The position numbers and the translations under genes are program-made. Under the pieces are notes generated by a model. The model was not told where the DNA came from. It did no database searches and saw only the letters and a program-made list of their open reading frames with translations. Positions 21,701 to 32,552 of a stretch of DNA of 64,000 nt are shown in pieces; position 1 is the stretch's first letter, and the number at the start of each line of letters is the position of its first letter. The stretch is from NCBI GenBank assembly GCA_023375785.1, contig SZWC01003890.1, forward strand, positions 1-64,000, in the 5' to 3' direction. Origin of the DNA: Penium margaritaceum (Eukaryota; Streptophyta; Zygnematophyceae; Desmidiales; Peniaceae).

Positions 21701-23165
21701 TGGATAGACCTGACAAGGCCCACGTGGTGGGATCCAAGTGGGTCCTCCGAGTGAAAAAGAAGCAAGACGGCAACATCGATAAGTTCAAGGCAAGGTTAGT
21801 GGCTAAGGGGTTCTCTCAATGCCGGGCTCCGAGTACGATGAGACGCTCGCGCCCGTCGTGACCTTTGCCTCCATCCGCTCTTTCCTTGGCATTGCTGCTG
21901 CAAAGAACCTGGAGATACACTAGATGGACGTCTGGATAGCTTTTCTTTATGGGAAGCTTGACAAGGAAGTGCTGATGGAGGTGCCTGAAGGAGTCAAAGC
22001 TCCCAAGGGCAAGGTGTGCAAGTTGGTAAAAGTGCTCTACGGGCTGAAACAGGCCCCAAGTATGTGGTACAAAGAGATGGACGGATTCATGACCGGTCTC
22101 TCCTTCGTGCATTGCCAGAATGACCCGAGCATGTACGTGCACGATGATGGGAGATGGCTGATGTTGGTTGCGTTGTACGTGGATGATCCAATCATCTGCT
22201 CGTCTTCATTCAAGCTACTCGATGAGCTGAAGTCTGACCTCAGCAAAAGGTTCAAGATGAAGGACATGGGTCCTCTTGAGTACCATCTCGAGATCACCAT
22301 CCATCGCAACCGAGTAGCAGGCACCATCGAACTCAACCTACAAATACATCGGTGAGGTAGTGAAGCGCTGCCACATGGAAGATTGCAAACCTGTCAGCAC
22401 CCCAATGACAACCGATACGAAGGTGAAGGGCTCCCTGTTGTCAAGCAATGAAGCGGAACAAAGGGAGATGCAAGACATCCCCTACTAGTCCGCCGTAGGT
22501 AGCATCATGTACGCCATGGTAGGGACTCGTCCAGATATTTGCTATGCTGTGGAACAAGTGATCAGATTCGTGGCCAACCTAGGGCCGCAACACTAGCAGG
22601 CAATAAAGCGCATCTTGCGCTACCTGCAAAAGACACGTCACATTGGCCTTTTCTTGGAGGCTAAGAAGGTACAGACGCCCATTGCCTGAAGTGCTACACG
22701 GACGCTGAGTGGGGAGGAAAAATTGAGGACAAAAAATCCACCTCTGGATATGTGTGCATCTTGAATGGCGCTCCCATCTCATGGGCCAGCAGGAAGCAGG
22801 ATTGTGTTTCCGTGTCCACGGCTGAGGCAGAGTTCGTTGCTCTGTCTGAGTTGTGTAAGGAGACTCAGTGGCTGCGCAACCTGCTTGGCGAAATGACAGT
22901 GCCACAGAAGGATGCCATGGTCGTACACGTGGACAACATGAGCGCCATTGCGATGGCTGAAGACGAGATCATCTCCCGGCGAACAAAGCACATCGACATA
23001 CGTTACCACTACTCACGTGACCTGGTCATGAAGTTGGTGGTGGACTCGCAGCACTGTCAAACCAAGAGCATGCTTGCTGACTGCATGACCAAGCCGCTGG
23101 AGAGAGACATGCACTATGCAGGCATTCGTGGATTTGGCATGAGGAGTGCGGCAGAGGAAGGGTGA
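18724..23165 (+). pseudogene. Cop-C1 gag-pol
   Basis: The gag part starts MEDPTQARLEAGM and has the FPLWKWQS core. A CCHC knuckle (CHNCGKAGHWARDC) lies near 19.47 kb and the protease motif LDSGTNHHSS near 19.63 kb. Integrase shows MWHRRFGHV, IHSDVCGPF and FIDDHSRKLWIYF. RT follows, with YVDDPII near 22.18 kb, and the RNase H part has VSTAEAEFVALSE near 22.82 kb. Domain order is that of Ty1/copia. It is broken in roughly eight to ten places besides the N run, so no intact protein is expected. Confidence 0.88.
20443..20702. other. 148-base N gap with repeated edges
   Basis: The Ns run 20499-20646. The 56 bases before the gap (20443-20498, from aagctcctcaagttcgtcg) are repeated exactly after it (20647-20702). 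In the intact relative Cop-C2 this integrase stretch is single. The gap is therefore most likely a false one, placed where two contig ends overlap. Confidence 0.9.
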
Positions 23166-23226
23166 GCTCCAAGGCATTGATGAAGCCTAGTGAGCGACAG
23201 GTGGACAGAGGTGTAAGGGAGAGATT

Positions 23227-23879
23227 TGTTGAAATGGCATGCACCTTGTGCACTGCCTAGCTGGCTAGCTGCACATATAGAAAAGACATGCACTGCTATA
23301 TGGAGTACGTACCCTTGGTCTTTTCCGAGATGGGCCAGGATTGCACTGCCCATAATGGGAATGTTTGATGTGGATCATCATAGGAATCATACCTTTGTGG
23401 CCTTATTGAATAGGCATCGGGGTCTCAAACAGGCGGTTGGGAGTTCAAGTCCCGCAACAGCAGCAATTTTCTTTGCAGCCCAAACTGGGACAGGAAGCTT
23501 CTAGGAAGCTTACTAGAGCCTGCCTTGAGGATGACACTTGGTGGTCTAAGGACGCGCCAAGTAGGACTGTAGGTTGAGGTTGGCTCCAGAGGAGCCACTA
23601 CAAGTAGAAGCTTTAGCAAAGCTATGCAAGTATGTAAGTGTGTACCTTGCATGCATCCATTTAAAGTTCTTGCCTTTGAGACTCCTCACAAAGTGTCCAA
23701 CCAAAGGTAGACACTACATACCAACATGCGGACTTTGTGAGGTTACAAACTAAACGAACCTAAAGTGTGGATCACTTGTTCGAGGGTGATATGTTATCTT
23801 GGTTGCAATACCAAGAGCAGTTGGCGGCCTCCCATGTCAGGACCCGTTTCTTAGACCGTTGCTATCCGGCGCATTGACA
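23227..23879 (+). repeat. Cop-C1 3' LTR
   Basis: A 653-bp LTR that follows a purine tract (gtaagggagagatt). It begins tgttgaaatggcatgcacc and ends gcgcattgaca. It holds the best-preserved tRNA-like module of family C (23395-23463). Confidence 0.9.
23395..23463 (+). ncRNA. tRNA-like module in family-C LTR
   Basis: The segment begins with a D-arm-like tggccttattgaataggc and has a central stem region. It ends with gggagttcaagtcccgc (about 23439-23454), which contains a standard B box in a T-arm-like stem. The same place in Cop-C2's LTRs (26812-26870 and 32087-32150) reads tggcctagttggg followed by gggctcaaaccc. A tRNA- or SINE-derived piece inside the LTR is likely. I do not call it a functional tRNA because the acceptor stem is unclear. 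Confidence 0.5.
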
Positions 23880-24681
23880 CCTTTGATAATCATTGGCAAA
23901 AGGCAGCCACATGCCTCAATGTTTTGTTAATAAATGAAAAAATACACCTTTTTTGTTCTTTTTGCTATTACATTGCACGCAAACAAGAAGGAAAAAGAAA
24001 CCGTGAGGAATCCAACGATTTCCAAAATATGATGAACACAATACCCACCATTTTAGGAACATGCATATAATACCAAGATTATGTTCATGATCTGTCATAA
24101 GTGGGTAGCCCAGTCACGGTTAGTCAGTATTTATGTTTTGTGGACAAGGTGGTAAGCCGTTGAAATGAGTGGGTAATCCATATCATTTGTCAAAAAAGTG
24201 GGTACTCGGGCAAGACCACGCTCAAAACATGGGTAAAGGGGAATCATTCCAATGAATTAGTTACAGGTCCTTACCAGTGATTTGGACGCTAAGCTGTCCG
24301 TTTTGAGCACGAACGTAGTTTGGCTTTTTATAAACAAGCTCCATGGTCGTGAATAGATAGTTCATAGTGTTTGTTCATGTCGCTTCAACTGTGATCTCCA
24401 CAAATTTGATTCATTAGTCTTCTTCTGAGGTGATTCGGCAATTTAAATGGTTTAGTTCAACTGAAAAGGTGGCTTTGGTATCGCGAATGGCCTTGAGTAA
24501 TTAGTTTGTTTTCGACAACGTCAACTTTTGATCCCGCTATTGCGACGTCCTCGTCCGCCATATGGCTTGTTTATGAGGTTGACAACCACTCAAGCATAGC
24601 TTGCCACAGCTGGTAGCGTCGTTGCAAAACCAACTACGGACTCATCTTTCAGTTACGGATATTCGCCTTACCCTGACCCTC
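23880..24681. other. Unannotated spacer, AT-rich
   Basis: About 800 bp with no recognisable gene, element or RNA. Near 24105-24245 the phrase gtgggta recurs four times at uneven spacing (gtgggtagcc, gtgggtaatcc, gtgggtactcg, atgggtaaagg), which may be a decayed minisatellite. The rest reads as unique or heavily decayed DNA. Confidence 0.5.
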
Positions 24682-25210
24682 TGTTTGTCGCAACGAGTAA
24701 AGCGTAGGTGGTTCACAGGTATGAGGTGCATGACAAAAGACGATTTGAGGATTGGGGACACGTGGATAACTGTATGAAGCAGTGAAATGTTTTGAGCAAG
24801 CTCAACACATACATTCAATGTTAAGAATGAGAATGAGACATACGTTGGGTCCTCAATGCTCGAGCCAAGCGACGAGTGCAAGGTCGCACCGTAAGCAGCT
24901 GATTCAAGAAGCTCCGCTGCGAGGTTTGCGAGCTTCAAGAATATCAAAGAGCTTCTTTCTAAAATTCTACAATTGTCAAGAAGTCAACCAAACAATATGA
25001 AAATATGGATACAACTCGCAAAACTTCCGTCGACCAGCCTAGAAGGTGGTGGAAGGTGTCAGAAATGTCTAGAATGGATCACCGGAGGTCGTTTTAGTCG
25101 CCAAAATGCCCTCGGCCGACGGGTACAAAATCCTGAAGTTGTTTCACGATGCGCCATGAGTGTAACGGCAAAAACACCCACTTGCACAGTTTATAGACTC
25201 ATGTACATCA
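24682..25210 (-). repeat. Gyp-B 3' LTR
   Basis: It starts tgtttgtcgc and ends near gtacatca, followed by a pyrimidine-rich run that is the polypurine tract on the minus strand. It shares gactcatgtac, caagaagtcaacc and acattcaatg-like blocks with the LTRs at 62573 and 63117, at low identity, as expected for an old copy. Confidence 0.7.
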
Positions 25211-26630
25211 CGGAAGTAATGCCTCCCCTCCTGTTAGTCGCAATGCCTTATCAAGCTATGAGACGTAGGCAGGTGACCGCAAAAGAAGCCATCTATCAAA
25301 TGATCAATGTCTCAGAGGTTGTCGTTGGGCTTCCAGCTATTGAGTGCAGAGTCGTAGCTGTGCCACTTGGCCAGCTACTCCATTGTTTGTCCACAGTGTC
25401 AATTGCCGAGGGTATCTTCAATCATGCACTCCGTATCTCCCTCCACTTGTATTGGAGGCTCGTACAAGGGGTACGACATCCCTGACAAGGAAGCTTGTAA
25501 TGGGATCCTGGTAGTGCTTGAGCTTGTTGATGTGGAAGACTGGATGAATTACCATGCTGTTATGTAGGTGAAGTTGGGCAACGACAGAGATTTGCATTCG
25601 CTCCATTTCAAACGGACTGAACTAGCGGGGTTTGAGCTTCACAAAGTTCCTATACTTGGATTTAATGGTCGCAAAGCTGAGAACGCAATCGCCAACACTG
25701 AACAGGTCATTGCCATGATGTTGGTCAGTCACTCACTTCTTGAGTCCTTGCAAGAGTCTACCAAACTTCCGTCCAAATGCTTGCAAAGTCCCTATGGTGG
25801 ATGTCAGCCACGGTGATATTGCTCCAACTCTGTAATCCAGCCGGTGTGACAGGAAGTCCTCCGTGCACCATTTTAGAAGGAGCATTTACCGTTGTAGTGG
25901 AAGTGGTAGTGTTGTATGTGAGTTAGTCAGTCGGTAGTTTCGTTGCCCAGTCGGTACTGTTGGTTTTTCATAGAGTGTGGAGGAGTTGCTCGACCGTTTG
26001 GGCACGGTTTGCTTGTCTGTCTGAGGATGGAACGCCGTTGACAGCTGAAACCAAGTGCCATCAATTCATGCCAAGAATGGCTAGTGAAGTGGCCGTCGCT
26101 GTCACTGATGATGGTATATGGCATGCCGTGCAGCCGCACGATCTAGTTTAGGAGCAGCGGCGTTGTTCCCTCTGCGGTGACAATGGTCGTTGTCAGAATG
26201 AAGTGCAACATTTCAGAGAATCTGTCCACCACAACCAGGATGGCCTCTTGCCCCTTCGGAGTGACGAGCCGTCCTGTTGTGAAATCCATGCTGATGTCGG
26301 CCCATGGTTCCGTCGGAACAGGAAGGGGTTGGAGTAGAACGAGTGGCCATGTACGTCATGATTTTTGTCACTGACATGTGTCTCATGATTTGCATAAAGC
26401 TGCCACATCATTCTACATCTTGTCCCACCAGAAGCATTTCTCCAGCTTCTTAACCGTCTTGTCCTTGCCAAAGTTTGTACCTCGACTGGTGTCGTGGCAT
26501 TCCTCCAAGAGCATTCTTCATAGCTCCTCGTTTGGTGGAATGATGACTTGGCGAGTGAATTCTCGTTGCCAGTAGGGGTTGTCAAACTAATACTTGGTTT
26601 TGTCGTACCCGCCGAACTCCTCATGTTCTT
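25211..26630 (-). pseudogene. Gyp-B integrase region
   Basis: The minus strand shows the gypsy integrase C-terminal phrase HPVFHINKLKHYQDP near 25.5 kb, then core-like sequence (TISDSDGHFTSHSW) near 26.1 kb, then the zinc-binding region up to Cop-C2. It lines up piece by piece with Gyp-A (4927-5250 and 11133-12290). The frame is lost in many places. Confidence 0.75.
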
Positions 26631-26631
26631 C

Positions 26632-27217
26632 TTGAATGTTATGCACCTTACCCACTAGCTAACTGGCTGGCTGGCTGGCTGGTTGCACTGGAATACAGGG
26701 CATGCGCTGCTCTATGGAGTACGTCCTCTTGGTCTGTTCTAAGATAGGCCAGGAATGCACTGCCCACAATGGGTATGTCCCCTTGAGATCATCATAGGAA
26801 ACACAACTTTGTGGCCTAGTTGGGACTGACGTCGGAGCTCATAGGTCGCGGGCTCAAACCCCGTGACGGCTGCATTTTTCTCTGTGGCCCAGAATGGGAC
26901 AGGAAAATTCTAGGAAGACTGTAGGCTGAGGTTGGCTCCTGTGGAGCCACTACAAGCAGAAGCATTAGCAAAGCTCTGTGTACCCTGCATGCATCCATTT
27001 ACAATTCTTGTCTTTGAGACTCCTCACAAAGTTTCCAACCAAGGGTAGACACTAAAGACCTTCATGCGGAATCTGTGAGGCTACAAACTGAAAAAACCTT
27101 AAGTGTGGATCCCTCGTTCAAGGGTGATATGTCATCTTGTTTGCAATACCAAGAGTAGTTGGCGGCCTCCTATGTCGGGACCCGTTTTCTAGACCGTTTC
27201 TATCTTTGGCATTGACA
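26632..27217 (+). repeat. Cop-C2 5' LTR
   Basis: From ttgaatgttatgcacc to ggcattgaca. It is shorter than the family-C LTRs of Cop-C1. It carries a tetranucleotide run (ctgg) near 26665 and the tRNA-like module (A-box-like tggcctagttggg at 26812-26824, B-box-like gcgggctcaaacccc at 26849-26862). Confidence 0.82.
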
Positions 27218-27219
27218 AA

Positions 27220-27234
27220 GGGTTATGGGCCCAC
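27220..27234 (+). other. Cop-C2 primer-binding site (anticodon-arm type)
   Basis: GGGTTATGGGCCCAC, 15 of 15 bases complementary to the initiator tRNA-Met anticodon arm, 2 bases inside the 5' LTR. Identical to the site in Cop-C1. Confidence 0.85.
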
Positions 27235-27649
27235 ACTTCTGGTTTGAAAGAACACTTGCAATACCGACTCACGCGTGGTCTAGCAAAGCACACAGGTACA
27301 ATAGGGGCACAAAGATCAGACAGATCAAATCTGCTCCATCGGCTCCGTCGGTTTCTTCAAGTAGGGTTCACGCACGTGGCGGACTAGGGGACAAGAAATA
27401 GCTCTGTCCATGTTGGACAAGACCCTCGAACCCGAACAGGATAAAGCTGTACGCCTTTAGAAGGTGGTACAACCCCGAGTATGTTCTCTCAATATGGCAT
27501 CATTACCTTAGGCGATCCTTGGCAGGAGGGGTATGCAACGGAACCAACTGCACCTCTCACAATGGTCACAACTAGCAGCCTTGTCAGCCTCATCGATCTC
27601 AACAAAGCAAATTAGCAGTGAAGCAGAGAAGACAAGAAACCACCAAAAA

Positions 27650-30600
27650 TGGCGAATCTGACTCAGGCCCGCCTCAAGGCGGGTATGTCAAAACTCATGG
27701 GGACAGGTTTTCCCTTGTAGAAATTGCAATTTGAGACTGTCATGAATGTGCGTGGCTACCTCAATATCCTAAAAGAGACCAATACAGCACCTGTTGATGC
27801 GACATTGACTACACATGCGGCTAACCTTGCAGCATGGACGATGAAGAGAAATATGACTCTTGCCATACTTGTGACATCAATCTAAAAGACTCAACACTCC
27901 CACATCACAGGATGCATGGCCGCTGTCGAAGCCTACGCAAAAATCTAAGGTGTGAGCAAACCGACTCTTCATCTTCCAAAGGTTGATGTTGATGAGGGTC
28001 ATCAAAGAAGAATCGATACCCACAAGTCTATAGTCATTCGACAACGTACTACAAGAGGTCCAGAAAAAAGAATGGAAACTTGACTCCAACATGCATGCCA
28101 TGATCCTTCTCATGGCGCTCCCGGAAAGCTGAGAGTCCTTGATCACCATATCTGCTGGTTGGAAGGAAGCAGATCTGACGTATGAGGTTGTTTCCAAACA
28201 CGTCAAAAATGAGTTCCAGGCGACGCAATGGCAGTGAGGCAAACATTTCAGCCTATGCCTCATGCTTCAGTGAACAAGGTGCAAGCTCCTGCTCCAGTCA
28301 AGGTAAGAGCAGAAGCGGTGGTGGTGGAGTGACCGGCAATAGTGGTTGGAAGAGTTCCAAGAAGCCTGGCAACTGCCACAACTATGGTAAGGCTGGGCAC
28401 TGGGAAAGGGACTGCCATAGTCCCAAGAAAGAAGGCGGAAACAAGGGCAGGAAGGAGAAGAAGGAGCTAACCAACATAATTACTGAAGGGTTGTCCATGA
28501 AGGGGGCAGCGCTGCTTAGGCCCGGGGAATTTTCCCTTGACTCGGGAACCAACCACCACTCCTCAAAAGGGAAGGGTGGATTTGTCTCCATGGTGAATCT
28601 GACATGCGCATCAAGTGTGAAAATGGTGCCGACGTCCAAGCCACGGGCAAAGGGGACAAGATGACCACGTTCAACGTGAACGGTGCCAAGAAGGAGGTCA
28701 ATCTTCAAAAGGTGGTGTACATGCCTCATTCACAGAAAACTTGTTGTCGGTCTCACAAATCATCGACAACAGGATGAAAATGGTGTTCACCAACAAGGAA
28801 GCCGTGGCCTTGAAAAATGAGGACGTCCAGATTTTGTACACCAAAGACAACCTCATGCTTCAAGTTCCCAGAGTCAACAGCCTCTACTTGCTTCAAACCA
28901 AAGTCACCAAGGCATCGGATGAGGGACTAGCGTGTGCCACCAAGACATCAGCAACAAAGCCAATGGATGCCCCGCTAGCGACCGTTGCGGCCGCCACATC
29001 AACCAAGGACACTGACATTGAGCTGTGGCACCAGCAATATGGCCACGTGGCCAACAGCACAGTGCAGAAGATGTAGGACCAAGAGGTAGTCTGCGGAATG
29101 GAAGGGTGCACCATGAAGCATGGAGAAGGGTGTACGTTATTGAACCATGCCTCCAAGCAAAGGCAAAGAAAAATCCGTTTCGGACAGGAGGTCAACGAGT
29201 GGAGAATGTCTTGGACTTGATCCACAATGACGTGTGCAGACCCTTTTGCACGACGACTAACAGAGGAAGCAAGTACTTCTTGATCTTTGTCGCCGACCAC
29301 AGCCGCAAGTTGTGGATCTACGTCTTCAAAACAAAGGGGGAGGTCCAAGAAAAGCACCTCAAGTTTGTCTCCATGGTAAAGCGGCAAACTTCCAAAATGT
29401 TGAGGATGCTCTGAAGTGACAATGGGGGTAAGTACGAGGCATGCAAGCCTTAGATCAAGCATCATGGAATCTGCCAAGAGCAAACCACGCGTTACAACCT
29501 CCAAAACAACGACATGGCCGAGAGGATGAACCAGATCCTCCTCGGCATGGTGCAATGCATGCTCTTTGACGCCAAGCTCCCACCTTGCTTTCGGGCTGAA
29601 GCTGCAACATCGGCTTGCTACCTCTTGAACCTCACATCAACAACTGCCTTGTAGAAGTTTGGAAAGGAGTAGGACTAGCAGCTGAAGACCCCACAAGAAG
29701 CATGGTCAAGAAAGGAACCCAACGCCTCTCATCCAAAGATGTTTGGGTCAACTGCATTGGTGAAGATCCTGTCGGGAGAAGATGGAGGCAAGCTGGATGT
29801 ACATTTCAGAAAATGTGTCATGGTTTGGTACGCCACGTCACACAAAACATATCGGCTTTGTGACCATGCAGCAGGCAAGCTCTTGAGGAGCTGCGATGTT
29901 GAGTTTGACGAACACACCCTTGGAAAGGGAGACCTGCCAGACCCGATCCTCAATCTCAAGGCGGGAGAGTGGATTGTGTTTCTTGACTCTGGAGACCAAG
30001 CAACTGATAACTGGCTCACTTTTCCATTAGGTGGTGGGAACAGGAGAGCAGGTGTGCAGGATGAAGCGGCATCTGACATGAATGTAGATACCGAGTCGTC
30101 TGCGGCTTCCGAGTCTGACTTGGAGTCCGAGGACTCTTCTGACAATGACAAGGACACACCACCACCTGTGATAGCACCAGCAATAAACAGGAAGCCGCAC
30201 CAGCACCCCGGTACATTTTGCGACCAAAGAAAACACCGTTGTGACATGAGGACGATTGAACTGGCCTTCGCTGGTTGTGCATGGCTCGAGGAGAGCCATC
30301 CACATTGGCGGAGGTGATGAATGGCCTAGATGTGACTAGGTGGAAGGAAGTAATGGACGGCAAGCTCATGTCCATTAGCAAGAACGGCACATGGGTGCTG
30401 GTGGATAGACCTGACAAGGCCCACGTGGTGGGATCCAAGTGGGTCCTTGGAGTAAAGAAGAAGCAAGATGGAAAACTCAAAAAGTTCAAGGCAAGGGTAG
30501 TGGCAAAGGGGGTTTCTCAACTATCGGGCTCTGAGTATGATGAGATGTTCGCGCCCGTCGTGACCTTTGTCTCCATCCACTCTCATGTTGTCATCGCAGT

Positions 30601-31750
30601 TGCAAAGAATCTGGAGATACACCAGATGGACGTCACGACAGCTTTCCTTTATGGGGAGCTCGACAAGGAAGTGCTGATGGACGTGCCTGAAGGAGTCAAA
30701 CCTCCAAAGGGCAAGATGTACAAGTTATTGAAAGCGTTCTACGGGCTGAAACAAGCTCCAAGGATGTGGTACAAAGAGATGGACAGTTTCATGACCGGCC
30801 TATCCTTCGCGCAGAACCAGAATGACCCAAGCATGTACGTGCGCAATGATGGGAGAGGGCTGATACTTGGTGCGCTATATGTGGATGATCGAGTTGCTGG
30901 ATGAGTTGAAGTCTGACCACAGCAGAAGGTTCAAAATGAAGGACATGGGACCTCTCGAGTACTACCTCACAATCGCCATAGACCGCAACCGAGCAGCAGG
31001 CACCATCAAACTCAACCAAACCAAATACATCGGTGAGGTACTAAAGCGCTATCCCATGGAAGATTGCAAACCTGTTGCCGCCCCAATGACGGCCGATGCA
31101 AGACTGATGGCCTCTATTCCACCAAGCAATGAAGCAAAAGGAAGGGAGAAGGAAGACATCCCATTCCAGTCCGCCGTGGGTAGCATCATGTACACCATGG
31201 TAGGGACTTTTCCGGACATATGCTATGGTGTGGGACAAGTGAGCAGGTTCCTGTCCAACCCAGGGTCACAGCATTCACAGGCAGTCAAGCGCATCTTGCG
31301 ATCCCTGCAAAAGACACGTCACATGGGCCTCCTCCTTGGAGTCAAAGAAGGTACGGAGTACCTGCATCTGAAGTACTACACCGACGCCAACCGGGGAGGA
31401 AATCTTCATGACCGGAAATCCACCTCTGGATACGTGTGCAACTTGCGTGGCGCTTTTGTCTCATGGGCCATGAGGAAGCACGATTGTGTTTCCGTGTCCA
31501 CGACTGAGGCAGATTACATTTCTCTATCTGAGTTGTGTAAGGAGACTCAGTGGCTGCACAGCCTGCTTGGCAAAATGACAGTGCCACTGAAGGACGCCAC
31601 GGTCATAAATGTGGACTACATGAGTGCCATCTCGATGGCTGAAGATGAGATCATCTCCTGGCAAACAAAGCACATCAGCATACGTTACCACTACTCACGT
31701 GACCTGGTCATGAAGAACGTGGCGGGCTTGCAACATTGGGGAACCTAGAG
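27650..31750 (+). pseudogene. Cop-C2 gag-pol
   Basis: It has the same domain set and order as Cop-C1. Gag begins MANLTQARLKAGMS, with a CCHC-type knuckle near 28.38 kb (CHNYGKAGHWERDC) and protease LDSGTNHHSS near 28.54 kb. Integrase is present with HSRKLWIYVF, RT shows the DVTTAFLYGELDKEVLM and YGLKQAPRMWY phrases, and the RNase H part shows VSTTEADYISLSE near 31.5 kb. It is broken in a dozen or more places. Confidence 0.85.
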
Positions 31751-31908
31751 CATGCTTGCTGACTGCATGACGAAGCCGCTTGAGAGTGATTTGCACTATG
31801 CAGGCATTTGTGGATTCAGCATGAGGCGTGTAGTAGAGGAAGGGTGAGCCCAAAGGCATTGATGGAGCCCAATGAAGGACAGATGGAAAAAGGTACAAGG
31901 GAGAGATT

Positions 31909-32552
31909 TATTGAATGGTATGCACCTTTTCCACTGGCGAATTGGTTGGCTGACTGGTTGCACAAAAAGACAACGCATGCACTGCTCTATGTAGTATGCC
32001 CCCTTGGTATGCTTTGAGATAGGCCAAGAATGCAGTGCACATAATGGGTATGTCCCCTGGAGATCATCATAGAAAACAAAACTTTGTGGCCTAGTTGGGA
32101 TAGGCACGGGAGCTCATGGGTTTTGGGCTCAAACCCTGCGACAACCGCATTTGTCTTTGTGGGCCAGAATGGAACAGGAAGCTTCTAGGAAGCTTACTAG
32201 AGCCTAGCCTGAGGATGACACTTGGCGGTCTTAGGACACGCCAAGTAGGACTGTAGGCTGTGGTTGGCTCCTGTGGAGCCACTGCAAGAATAAGCACTAG
32301 CAAAACTCTGCAAGTATAGAAGCCTGTACCATGCCTGCATCTATTTAGAGTTCTTACCTTTGAGACTCCTCAACCAAGGGTAGACACTTCAGATCTTCAT
32401 GCAGACTTTGTGAGGTTGCAAACTGAGTGAACCTTAAGTGTGAATCCCTGGTTTGAGGGTGATATGTTGTATTGGTTGCAATACTAAGAGCGGTTGGCGG
32501 CCTCCCATGTCGAGACCCGTTTTCTAGACCGTTTCTATCTGATGCATGTACA
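31909..32552 (+). repeat. Cop-C2 3' LTR
   Basis: It follows a purine tract (gtacaagggagagattt), begins tattgaatggtatgcacc and ends atgtaca. It contains the tRNA-like module near 32087-32150 (tggcctagttggg, then gggctcaaaccc). Gypsy sequence resumes directly after it. Confidence 0.82.

Larger units (their letters stand above)
17639..23879 (+). mobile_element. Ty1/copia element Cop-C1 (broken, both LTRs present)
   Basis: Two 653-bp LTRs (17639-18291 and 23227-23879) start TGTTGAAATGG and end CATTGACA. Flanks ccatt and ccttt fit a 5-bp target duplication with one difference. Parts on the plus strand are: PBS 18294-18308, gag about 18.7-19.5 kb, protease about 19.6 kb, integrase about 19.9-21.3 kb, RT about 21.6-22.4 kb, RNase H about 22.7-23.15 kb, and a polypurine tract just before 23227. 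A run of Ns (20499-20646) lies inside integrase. The frame has roughly eight to ten breaks. LTR identity looks about 80-85% by eye, so it is older than family A. Confidence 0.9.
26632..32552 (+). mobile_element. Ty1/copia element Cop-C2 (broken), inserted in Gyp-B
   Basis: Its LTRs, about 26632-27217 and 31909-32552, match those of Cop-C1. It has PBS 27220-27234, gag about 27.65-28.45 kb, protease about 28.55 kb, integrase about 28.75-29.95 kb, RT about 30.3-31.0 kb, and RNase H about 31.4-31.75 kb. The same gypsy gene runs into its left side and out of its right side. The two LTRs are visibly diverged and there are a dozen or more breaks. I could not find a target duplication, probably because the LTR edges have changed. 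Confidence 0.88.

Noticed and set aside
23880-24681. A gene in the 800-bp spacer
   Set aside because: Only short frames without family resemblance are present on either strand.
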